NCBI GenBank assembly: GCA_963969395.1
Contig: OZ017795.1
Coordinates: 1,364,001-1,428,000 of the forward strand
Length of the DNA: 64,000 nt
DNA from: Pseudoscleropodium purum
Taxonomy: Eukaryota; Streptophyta; Bryopsida; Hypnales; Brachytheciaceae
Direction: 5' to 3'
In this document: one piece after another, positions 47,779 to 57,585 of the stretch
Layout of the letters: each line of letters begins with the position of its first letter
Numbering within the stretch: position 1 is the stretch's first letter
Program-made: the position numbers and the translations under genes
The notes under the pieces: generated by a model
Database searches by the model: none
The model's input: the letters and a program-made list of their open reading frames with translations, nothing else
Told to the model about the DNA's origin: nothing

Positions 47779-48830
47779 TCAGTTCACAGACGTGAAGGTC
47801 TTGCTGATTGTCAACAGAGTGCTGGCTTCGGGAATTGCACTTCAAGCACACGCTTTGCGCGTACGCCCCGGAAAATCAGCCAGATTTGGAGGTGGTGGTC
47901 GTTTCGGTTACTTTTAGAATGTCTGAGCAGGGTTCGTGTTCGAAATGGCAAACTTTTTTTCTAGGGTTTGGGTCTTGTGGTGACTCAATCGATGGAGAAT
48001 TAGTGACAAATTGTACACGAGCAAGGCAGATGAGTACAATAGATGCGTGTTTCTGCTGCTGTTACTCTGTCGTAGCTAGTATGAAATGCATCATTGTGAG
48101 CTGTCTAGAGCATGGAGAGTGTAACTTCCTGTAAAAATATTCCAAGTGGCGAAGACTTTCAGGAGCAGTGGACGGTTACTCGGATCGACGCAGCAGTCCA
48201 GAATGCAACTTCACTAACAAGTTCTATTTTCATTTTAATGCTATCAGTGCAAGACCAGCATACGGCGAATTACCAACAGCGTATGAGAAATAAGAACCCA
48301 GGCGGGTAGTATATCCTCCCTGTGCAGTCATGTCCCCGAGGAATAGGATTCTAAGCATTGTGACGCAAAGCAAATTGCAGATTTACTGGCATTTACAGCA
48401 CCAGAAGTATCAGAAGCAATCAAGTTTGCAGATTCAAAGGAAGAAGAAAGGAACAGAATAGAAAGCTTGGTATGAAAGGATAACCAGATGTCGGTTTCGT
48501 GGGCACAGGTTCTACTCATTTAATTCTCTACTGAAAGAAGTGAAGTCCTTCTATGTTACAGGGTCAATTGTGTGTTGGACTACATTCCAAAACAAATCAT
48601 TCAGGCGGTGGTATATGCAACAGTTTTCGAGTCCTGCACTTACAGACTGATAAAATTTACAACCTGGAACTGGAATCCAAGTTCTCTGCCGTCCCTCCCA
48701 TAATCAGAGGTGACATGATCTCCTACTCTACATGGCGGCAAGCGGCGCAGAGAAATGGCAGCGCAATAGAGATTTTTCTCATGCGAGACTTTGCTGCACT
48801 TCCATGTAGCCTGCTCCCAAACGGACTGCA
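47779..48830. other. Spacer between the transporter start and the IWS1 stop
   Basis: Both genes are on the minus strand, so this holds the 3' UTR of IWS1 and the promoter and leader of the transporter. No additional gene is convincing. Confidence 0.5.
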
Positions 48831-50297
48831 CTAGAAGTAGTTGACAGCGCCACGACCCTCCACACTGATCTTGGATGCCTGCATGCTCTTCCTGGTCGTC
48901 CTCAATTGCTGAAGCTTCTTGTTCATCTTCGTTCGCTTCTCTTCTTGACGCTGATGCCGTGCCCTGCTCTGAAACTCTTGGGGTTCTACCTTTGATTCGG
49001 GGCGCCGGACGAAGTCCAGTGGAAGAGCTTCGGGTCTCGAAGCGTGTTGCCTGTAGCCGGGATCGCCCCGCTTTAGTTCCTTCTGACCTTGAAGCATATC
49101 CAGATCGTCACCCCTGTCGATGTTCGCACGCTTCACGGGAGCTTTCTTGACAGGCGTTCTCCGTGGCATTGGTCGCTCCTCATCGTACGTTCGTAAATCT
49201 TCGTACCTCGTGCTCTTCTGGAAAATTGGTCTGCTCCACTTGTCCACCAGATCTCTAGCCAGTTTCTTGTTCGCAGGTGTCTCCTCCGGTAGTCGAGAAA
49301 GAAACATGACCACCTTCCCAAGCCCGCTTTTCTTCAGCTGTTCCCGCCGCTCGAATTGCTCCACGTCGATGGGAAGATCCGTGAGCAGCTTCAATAGAGT
49401 GGTGCGAATGTTCATGTTGGGCAAGGAACCATCAGGCAAAGGCTCCAGCCAATCCTTCAGCGAGGACAACACCCCTCGGTCCAGAAACTCCATCTGCAAT
49501 TGCCGTTTCTGCAGCACGGTCCAAAGCTCCGGCAGCATCTTCAACTTCTCGATTGCTGGCTTGGAGTTTCGATTCAGATCCGCATCCGTTTCTGCTGCCA
49601 CATCCACCTTCGCCATGAACTGCTCCACAAACATGGCAATCTCCTCCGGCGTGCGGTCCAGCTTCTTTTTCTTCTTCCCTTTCCCGAATAACCTCCCGTC
49701 CTCGTCATCTTCCTCCGCCTCCTCGGCCTCAGGGTGGCGCTGATCCCGATCCGATCCCTCCCCATCGCTGTACACCACACGGTCTTCCTCAGGCACCCCT
49801 TCATCGTCAATAAACCGATCGTCGTCTTCCCCAGACTCATCGCCATTGCCCGCCACCGAGTCCCACATCTCCTTCATTTCTTTCTCTCCTTTCCTTCCCC
49901 TGCTGCTCCCCTTCCCTCCCTTCTCTCTGTACACATCCTTCACCCTTTCCTCCCCTCGTGGCTTCTTCGCAGTCCGTCTCCTCTCGGGCTCCTCTTCTTC
50001 CTCCTCCTCCGACTCCACCTCCACCTCCTGACGCCGTCCACCTCTGGCCTCCTCCTCATCCGACTCCTCCACCACCGCTTTCTTCACCAAACGCTTCCGA
50101 CCTCTCCCAGCCTTCCGATCCTCCCTCTCCTCGACCTCGGGCTCGGCTTCCACTTCCTCCTCGACCTCGACCTCAGGCCGAATCATCCCTTCCTCTTCCT
50201 CAGAATCCTCCTCCACAGACCTGGGTGCCCGCGCACTGCCATTTCCCTCCCCTGCCGAATACGCAGAATCCGGCGACCCCTCCCTCGAATCACCCAT
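48831..50297 (-). CDS. IWS1: Transcription elongation factor IWS1/SPN1
   Basis: This intronless frame encodes 488 residues from ATG at 50297 (MGDSREGSPDSAYS). The N-terminal 200 residues are very acidic with Lys/Arg patches, a disordered tail typical of the family. A basic run KKKKK (about 208-212) leads into the TFIIS N-terminal-like domain at about 216-357, with KPAIEKLKMLPELWTVLQKR, FLDRGVLSSLKDWLEPLPDG and LAAR-like LARDLVDKWSRPIF. The C-terminus ends SVEGRGAVNYF, matching the family's conserved end. IWS1 binds Spt6 and RNA polymerase II during elongation, and in Arabidopsis it works with the brassinosteroid regulator BES1. Length is near the usual roughly 500 residues. Identification is firm. 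Confidence 0.95.
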   Translation of the reverse strand: MGDSREGSPDSAYSAGEGNGSARAPRSVEEDSEEEEGMIRPEVEVEEEVEAEPEVEEREDRKAGRGRKRLVKKAVVEESDEEEARGGRRQEVEVESEEEEEEEPERRRTAKKPRGEERVKDVYREKGGKGSSRGRKGEKEMKEMWDSVAGNGDESGEDDDRFIDDEGVPEEDRVVYSDGEGSDRDQRHPEAEEAEEDDEDGRLFGKGKKKKKLDRTPEEIAMFVEQFMAKVDVAAETDADLNRNSKPAIEKLKMLPELWTVLQKRQLQMEFLDRGVLSSLKDWLEPLPDGSLPNMNIRTTLLKLLTDLPIDVEQFERREQLKKSGLGKVVMFLSRLPEETPANKKLARDLVDKWSRPIFQKSTRYEDLRTYDEERPMPRRTPVKKAPVKRANIDRGDDLDMLQGQKELKRGDPGYRQHASRPEALPLDFVRRPESKVEPQEFQSRARHQRQEEKRTKMNKKLQQLRTTRKSMQASKISVEGRGAVNYF

Positions 50298-50779
50298 CCT
50301 CACCAAATTCTAGCAGTCCTCCCACACCCCTCCCTCCCTCGCGTCCAGCAATTGTTCCAACACCGCAACGCAGCAAACCCTAAGTGCCCAATCGAAGACG
50401 AGCACGGAAACAAGAAAAACAGCGACGTCGTCTTGATGTTACAAGAAGAAGAAACGTCTGTGTGATTGCTTCTTCCATGGACGGAGGGTGGTCCTGCGAT
50501 AAGACCATGGTTACTTACCTTCCAGTCAAGGGTGGCAGTAACCGTTCCACAGTTGGGGAGCCTCGACAGCAGTAGAGCTTCCATAGGAGAGGAAGTTATT
50601 AGGGCTCCATCATTACGGACTTCCTTGCAACCGACGAGGCCAATTCTGCGAAGAAGATGACCCAACTCAAAACAGTGCTCCAAAACTCCAAATTGGTGTG
50701 TGTCTCTGCAATTCGCGGTGGGTACTTCCACACCGAGCGGAACATCCAAGAGAGGTGTCTCGAGATTCAAACGCAGAGG
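50298..50779 (-). promoter_or_regulatory. Leader and promoter region of IWS1
   Basis: GC-balanced DNA continues upstream of the IWS1 ATG until it meets the MULE-type MITE at 50790 (its target duplication begins at 50780). No TATA box stands out. Plus-strand frames here are mirror images of the biased composition. Confidence 0.45.
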
Positions 50780-50789
50780 CTCTTCCAAT

Positions 50790-51025
50790 GGCCAGGGAGG
50801 ATTGACCCCTCTATTGCCCCATGTTTTACCCTTTAGAAAACCCTGAAATTTTTTATTTACCACATATGATAAAATTTGCAAATTCTGAATTCATAATAGC
50901 AATTAAAGATCTGAAATTAACTTTCGGAACATGATGGAATGCAAAATTTTAGCGGCACAAATTAGGGGGCAATTTTTGACATTTACCCTTCAGCGAAGCA
51001 ATAGAGGGGTCAGTCCTCACTGACC
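50790..51025 (+). mobile_element. MULE-type MITE, copy B, about 490 bp upstream of IWS1
   Basis: The left end GGCCAGGGAGGATTGACCCC pairs with the right end, read inversely as GGTCAGTGAGGACTGACCCC. The flanks are CTCTTCCAAT (50780-50789) and CTCTTTTCCAAT (51026-51037), a 10-bp duplication with a later TT insertion in one side. Length is 236 bp and the interior matches copy A (38720-38956), for example CATATGATAAAATTTG. Copy B has more end mismatches and so looks older. Confidence 0.8.
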
Positions 51026-51037
51026 CTCTTTTCCAAT

Positions 51038-51750
51038 GGCAAGACACTAAACCCTACTCACAGTGAACTTAGTAGGGTAATTTTAGGGTTCTTTGGGGGT
51101 AAAAGTAAGAAAAAAAAGCTATTTTGAGCCATGTCTAGGATATGTTCTACATCTCTGTAGGATAATTTAGAAGTCTTTGATTGCAAATATGAATTCCAAA
51201 TTTGCAAAAAAAACTTATGTGAAAAATTAAAAATTCTTGCATTTTCCTCGAAGGTAAATCCAACTTGGTGGGCCCATTTCATAGGTAGGATTTAACATCC
51301 CGCCTTCTAGTGTAGGATAGAGTTGCCCATCTCACAAATTGTGCATGTGGGCAAGTGTATTTTTGGCAGCAACATGTTGACAAAAGTATTAAGGTAACAA
51401 TGATACACCTAAAATCACACAAATAAGCATGGTTTCCATTACTATATTGAATTTTTTTATAGGGTCTTGTTGGTAGTTAGAGCAACATCATCCATTTATG
51501 ACAAACAAAGGATGGAAAATGAATTGGCACAGGCCCTTTTCCATCCTGTTCACTTGGTTGAGCACTCACTTCCTAGTCATCCCTACTTACAAGTCCCGTT
51601 TTAAAAATTCCATTGCACAATTAATGACTTGTAGGCTTGCCAATAGGTTACTTTAGTGTGGTCATTATAGTTATTGGAATTTGAAAAAAAAAACAAAAAA
51701 ACTTTAGAGTCTAAGATATTGTGAGCTCAAGAGGGTTTGTGGCACGATCT
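51038..51750. other. AT-rich intergenic DNA with a dispersed-repeat fragment
   Basis: About 51400-51480 resembles 28860-28960 (ACACCTAAAATCACACAAAT, then GTTGTTGGTAG-like). No gene was found. Confidence 0.5.
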
Positions 51751-52020
51751 CATTAGAAGAGTTTTGGGGGGTCTAGAAGCGCATTTTAGGCTTATTCCCT
51801 GTAGTGAGGGGAACGGTTTGCTGTCAAAATTTTCTTTTTCATAAAAATAAAAAATAAAATAAAAATTTAGTCTCCAAATGCAAAAATAAAAATAAATAAA
51901 AATTTGGTCAATGATATAGCAAGGGCTTGGCCATATCAAATCACTGTGCTGAACCTGTTCTCTGCGTTCGCAGGTTGTGATAACTCGCATGCATCCAGAG
52001 GCCCCCAAAATCTTCTAATG
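51751..52020 (+). mobile_element. CATTAG-family MITE, copy 5
   Basis: Ends are CATTAGAAGAGTTTTGGGGG and CCCCAAAATCTTCTAATG. The interior has the family blocks including GTTGTGATAACTCGCATGCA near the right end. Length is 270 bp. It lies about 60 bp from the transposase relic that starts near 52078. Confidence 0.8.
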
Positions 52021-52059
52021 ATTTTCATTCTTTTGAATTCCTTGGAGCTATTGTAGTAT

Positions 52060-53305
52060 TCATTTTGTATAAAAGCCTTGACTAAATATATCCTTGAAGG
52101 GCTAGATTGTTGGTTGTTAGAAAGACTATATGACAAGATGAACAAGAAATATGGTATAGACATGGTATGGACATGCATGCACATCTTGGAGGCTCACAAA
52201 TTAATACGTAGAGCTTCAAATTTTGTTATAGATAGGCAAGAGATGCATAGAAAGATGACGAGAAATTATTCCTCAAATATTCATGTGTATAGACCTCATT
52301 TATTTCATAGAAGGTATTGTATGCACTGTTTTTTGTCTTTCTATATTATGGATAGGGTTTGGGCTTATAATAGTTATTTTATGCAAAAAATGGATGCAAA
52401 TGGTTTAGGTGATTTATTCTCCCACCAAAAAAATCACCACAATGCTTCGCATATTGTATTGCAAGTTGTGTACAAATGTAGCCGATGAATATTACAAGAC
52501 TAGTGAAAATACATCCATGGAGTCATTAAAGCATTTTTGTGTTGTAGTGGAGGCCAAGTTTGGAGGTTACTATTTATGACAATGAATCCATCAAAACTTC
52601 CAAAATGCAACTTGCAATTTATAAGGCTTGTGGTTTTCCTTGCATATTTGTTTCATTAGATTGTATGCATTACAAATGAAAGAATTGTCATGTTGTTGGG
52701 TAAGGGGACTTTTTGGATTGGTTTAGCACAAAGTCTATCATACTTGAGGCCATTGAATGATAGTAAAGACTTGCATATTTGGCATGTTTTTTTTGGCTTG
52801 CTATGGTCTAACAATGACCTAAATGTAATGCATTGTTCTCCACTTGTTCATAATATACTAACAAATGAAGCTATAGAAATGACCTTTGTGGTCAATGGAA
52901 CTAAGTACAATAGATAATATTTATTGACTAATGGCATTTATCTTCTATGGTCATGTTTTGTACAAACTATCCACATGGTCCTAAATGGGAAGCAAAGGTA
53001 TTTTTGCAACAACAAGAGGTGATTCACAAGGATGTAAAGTGGTGCTTTGCAGAATTGCAGGCTTGGTTTGTAATCACATGCAATCCCTTTCATCATTGGA
53101 GTATGGATGTTGTATGTGACATTATGTTCACTAGTTACATGCTCCACAATACAATTGTGGAGCATAAAGAAGATGAACTTGGATTAGTGGATATAATTGC
53201 ATATTTACTTGAAAATGACTTGCCTTTTAATAGCAAATTATCATTTGAGGATTTGATTAGTGGCACTATAGAATTACAAGCTGATGTTGAATACTCATTT
53301 TAGTT
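52060..53305 (+). pseudogene. Decayed PIF/Harbinger-type transposase
   Basis: The family body can be followed across several frameshifts and stops. First comes an N-terminal domain (FHRRYCMHCFLSFYIMDRVW, then YFMQKMDANGLGDLFSHQK) in the frame at 52078-52488. A frameshift leads to ADEYYKTSENTSMESLKHFC, then SLDCMHYK with the first catalytic Asp, then KSIILEAIE, then DLHIWHVFFGLLWSNNDLNV with the second Asp at about 52790-52840, and YMLHNTIVEHKEDE at the end (53120-53170). In the family motif around the catalytic Glu (usually ERAFG) this copy reads KWCFA, so that residue is lost. It is not functional. Confidence 0.85.
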
Positions 53306-54600
53306 TGAGAGGTGACTTGATTGAATATTAGTGAGCTTTAGAAAGAGCCAACATGGCATTAATTAATGTAAATTCTATTGAAGTAGATCCATACTCAATA
53401 CACACTTTTTTTTAATCATGATTGAGATAGACTTCTATTATTTGTGCACATGCAAATCATTTTAAAGGCAAAATTTCCATCAAGAATTTGTGATTAGAAA
53501 TAGCCAAGATACACTACAAGGATGAATGATCCTTGGATGAAGCAATTTTTTTAGAAAAGTTACAAATACCACAATGCAAGACTTTGCAACGTTGTTCACC
53601 AAAATGTATAGATTGCAAGATAAATGAATTCAAATTGAAAAAATCATATTTTGGAAAACCGTGGCAAACTAGTTTATGAGACTTTAAATGTTTTTAACTT
53701 AAGAATTTGCAAAATACATCTTGAATTAAATTTTTTTATTATAGATAATTGATTTTGCTTTAACATAAATATGAAGGATGGATTTGATGCTCCTACTATT
53801 AGTGTGACTAAATATCAAAGTAAATGAGAAAGTACTCAAAATATGAATGAAAGTTTAGATTTCTTAATATGTATTGAATCTATTTTTTATTTAGTGTTTT
53901 TAGCTCATACAAATGATGGTTGCTTTAAATGCTAGCCAATATAAATAGAGACTTTAGCACGTACAATATTTAAGTAATTTAGCTTTTACTTATATTTTTA
54001 GTTATAGAAATTTAAAAATTCATTAATAATAAATATGCTAATTTCTATAATTAGTCAATTATAGATCTAACTATTTTATTCAAATTTTTATTAATCTTGA
54101 AGTATATGGAACTATACCTTATTATCCACCATATAATTGTTGTGCATTTTAATTCACTTGTCTACTGGTAGTAATTATGCTCAATTGTAATCATGGTAAA
54201 ACAATCTATAGTGCTCAGAATTGTTAGTTCGCCGTCATGCCATGGTTGAATTTTTTAAATTTCTCCCCTATATACATACTAGTGTGAGAAATAGCAATAA
54301 CAATTGAAATTATGTTTTTTCATCAAAGTATGAATTTGCTATGATTTTTTTAAGTGTTCTACCCAAAACAGTCTGTAGACTACTCCCAAACCAATAAGAC
54401 TTGTATCCATGATGCTCATTTTCTTCACCTAAAGCAGTCAAAATATTTTCTAACTTGAAGGGCCTTGAAAAAGTCATTTTCTTCAATGATTTATACAAAA
54501 CAAGCTAGGTGTTCCTATTACGGTCACTAATTATTCTAATAGTATTAGAGGTGAGACATTGATGGTGGCCCAAAATTTTATAAACTGATAATAACTGTCA
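53306..54600. other. AT-rich intergenic DNA, nothing identified
   Basis: No gene or structured repeat was seen between the transposase relic and the GC rise before the KIWI/PC4 gene. Confidence 0.55.
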
Positions 54601-55562
54601 TGGGGTCATCTCTTACGTGTCCGTCATGGGGCATTTAACGATGATGGATTGTTTTACCTTAGTAACGACTATAGGTGCACATACCTTAATCCCTAAGAAG
54701 GTGGAAGAAGGTCACCAAATAGCCTCAAGATACCAAATAATCGACATCTGTCAGTTATGTGCACCTTTTGCATTCACATCCCGACGTCTTCTTTCCCGCC
54801 TTCAGAAGTCGGCGCGGGGGAACTGACAGCCGCCAATTTGCACCCGCAGCATTTCAAATTGTTTTTGAAGCAAAAATGAGCCCGCTCATGGTTTATGCGA
54901 GAATCTGAAGCTGCGGAGTTTACAACTTCGAAATCCCCGACTACATGACCTGTTGCTTGCCCGGAGGACTGTTGGTAAAGTTTTTGCAATTTTTTTTTTC
55001 TACGATAATCAATTTTGGTGAAGTATACAGCTCTTATCAGTTTTCGATTCATTTCGCTTCAAAATTCTTGTCGAATTAAGTCGAATACAACCGAATTAAT
55101 GTGTCAAATGGAGAATTCATTGGAGACTTGTGACAAGGGTTACCGGAAAACGGAATATGTGCTTCATTGCAACTGGTTAGGTAGGGGCATGATTACAAGA
55201 AGTTGGTAAAGGTGTGATGTGATGTAATTCGTGTGGGAGGCGAAGTCTGGGCTTCTTGTAGTCTAGGATGTGTACAATTTGATAATCACCAGGTTGTGAA
55301 ATTTTGGTATTAGTTGGATGTTGAGTGAGTTATAACTGACTCAATATTTGAATGTGCGCTTGGAGCGAGCTTTTTTGGTTTCTGTGCATTAATTATCCAT
55401 CACGTCAGGTTTGTGCCCTCTGAAAGTTTTGTTTGCTTATTAGAGAGCCTTGTTTCTGGAGGAACCGCGGTTTTAGCCTGGATATAGTGTTGAAATGAGG
55501 AATGGATTTGAGTCTTCAGGTTCTTTTGGGGGAGGCAGTAGTTTTTTGTCGAGGCGAACGCA
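54601..55562 (+). promoter_or_regulatory. Promoter and leader region of the KIWI/PC4-like gene
   Basis: GC content rises from about 54770. An E2F-like word TTTCCCGCC lies at 54792-54800, close to a second GC-rich patch (GGCGCGGGGG). The ATG of the gene is at 55563. Whether the leader is spliced cannot be judged. Confidence 0.4.
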
Positions 55563-56574
55563 ATGCCTAAGAGGAAGGCAGACGATTATTCCGACGAGGA
55601 TGAGGACATTCCCAACGCCAAGAAGAAGGTGGTTTCGGGAGATAAAGACAGTGTGGTTGCTTGTGAGGTTAGTTTTTCTTTCTGAAATTATCTTGTGAGT
55701 GCGCGGTGTCTTCTCGTGTGAGTTTAAAGTCGAGGTGGATATTTGTATTGTCAGTTTAGAATCCTGACACGCATCCGAGAAGGTCATCCGGTCTTCTTAC
55801 ATTTCATACTATGGTTCTTTATAGTGGCGCTATCGCACTGAATTGTGTTCTGGTTGCGCTATAACGTGGTCTGCGGAATCGAAAAAATCATTCCAACACT
55901 TCGACATGGAGACATGGTTGACGGTTCATTGACCGGTTTTCTTTTTCATGGAATCAGCTGTCTCGGACCCGAAAGGTTGTCGTGAAGAAATTCAAAGGGA
56001 AGGTGTTCGTGGACATCAGAGAGTATTACAACAAAGATGGCCAGGATCTACCAGGGAAGAAAGGTTTGAAATCAAACCTGCTTTTGCATTGTAAACTATA
56101 ATTTGCGTCGAGCGCGTTTTATTACATTATTATAACACAATGTATACAGCGTGTATAGACCAACATGAACAGGAATCTTTTCCATACTTCAGTATAATGG
56201 TTAGGTTGAACTTGCATTGCCAACTATAATTTGGGATGGGGATGGAGGGGAAGAGCAGCGGGTTCCGTGTGTAGAGAACATATCGTCATTTCATTGACGT
56301 CATCGGTCCTTCAGCATTCTTTGAACTAACTAGTCTCTTCGTGTGCCAGGTATTTCGCTTCCTCCGGATCAGGTACGGTGTCAACCTTCTATATCTTTCT
56401 CACTTCTGCGGAGATGTTTGAGAGTGGAGTAAATGTCGTGATAATTTTCTGTAATTAGATAGTTTTAGCAGGGTTGGGTTGTGACAGTTGTTAACAGTTG
56501 GATGTGGCTTGCAGTGGGACATGCTGAAGTCGCACTTCACAGGTGTTCAGGAATTGATTGCAAATCTTACTTGA
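55563..56574 (+). CDS. KIWI: RNA polymerase II coactivator of the PC4 family (KIWI-like)
   Basis: Four exons are assembled: 55563-55667, 55958-56063, 56350-56372 and 56515-56574, all GT-AG with matching phases, giving 97 residues. The N-terminus (MPKRKADDYSDEDEDIPNAK) is acidic/basic. The PC4 single-stranded DNA-binding domain follows from about residue 36: KVVVKKFKGKVFVDIREYY, then KDGQDLPGKKGISLPPDQW and FTGVQELIANLT. Arabidopsis KIWI is about 107 residues, so the length fits; the longer relative KELP has an extra N-terminal domain that is absent here. The protein would act in the nucleus on transcription and single-stranded DNA. Confidence 0.93.
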
Positions 56575-57585
56575 GACTGACCTGAATTTTGGGCTCTGCA
56601 GTGCAATTTCCAGCAGCGATGTAGTTCTTTTCCAAGAGTTTGTAGTGGTACCAAATTGTTCATTCTAGGTCTTTAGTCAGATTCAGTAGATGAAAGTTCT
56701 AACTTTCGGTACAAGCAAATTTTGGAGCATGCATAGTGGATTTTCATAATCCCTCGCATAAATTTTTGGTGAAGGTAGTACAGGAAGTGTCAAGACACTA
56801 GTACTTTGGCATTGTACAGCAATCGATTTGAAGATATAACCATAAACTGTGAAACTACTCTACGTCAGAGACCTTTCTTGCTCACTACATTTCGGGGCAT
56901 CGATGCTATTGGATTCGCTTGTATGTATTGCGTGTCTCCTTAATTGCTAAATTCCGTTGCAGTCTCAAAGGGCTTAAATAACAGAGTGAACTTCCTACTA
57001 ACGAAAGTATGCTGGCTAGGCAGTTGCCAACTAAGCCAAAGAATCTCTACAGATGTCCTACAGACAAAAGAATGCTGGCAAGGCAACTGGCAACCAAGCC
57101 TAGGAATCACTACCTCGTCCTACAGACGAAATATCCTGGCAATCAAGCCTAAGGTAGAAACACACAAAACCGGCCCTTTAAGGAATTCAGCATATTTGGA
57201 GGCATTTTTTCTTTTAAATGATATTTTTGTAGTGTTAGCGAGTGAAAATATTGAATATTAAAAAAAAAATTAGATTTTTTGGATGTAATATGTAATTTTT
57301 GTGATTTTTCAAAGTTGTGGGTCTCTAGAGTAGTGGATCTGTCCGGTAGGTGCACTCAAATCTGAACCTTGCAAAAATCAGCTCTTAACAAATCAAAATT
57401 CATAATGTTTCTTTCAAATGCGTCAGCCAATAAGAATCAAATATTTGGAGGACACATTCATGGAAATCTAGGGACGCTTCTATGGCACTCTATGGACAAA
57501 GAATAGGGACAGGTGCGGTTGTGGGTGTTTCTACCTTACGAGCCTCCACAGCTGTTTTCTTGGAAGACGCTGCATGAATCTAGAA
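56575..57585. other. Convergent spacer between the KIWI-like and copper-oxidase genes
   Basis: The two genes point at each other, so both 3' UTRs fall here. A direct repeat near 57005-57090 (AATGCTGGC/AAGTATGCTGGCTAGGCA..., then AACCAAGCCTAGGAATC) gives about two to three diverged copies of roughly 65 bp. No gene is supported. Confidence 0.45.

Noticed and set aside
49734..50465. Plus-strand frame of 243 codons, proline/leucine-rich
   Set aside because: It is the mirror of the acidic N-terminal coding region of IWS1; the minus-strand product is clearly the real gene.
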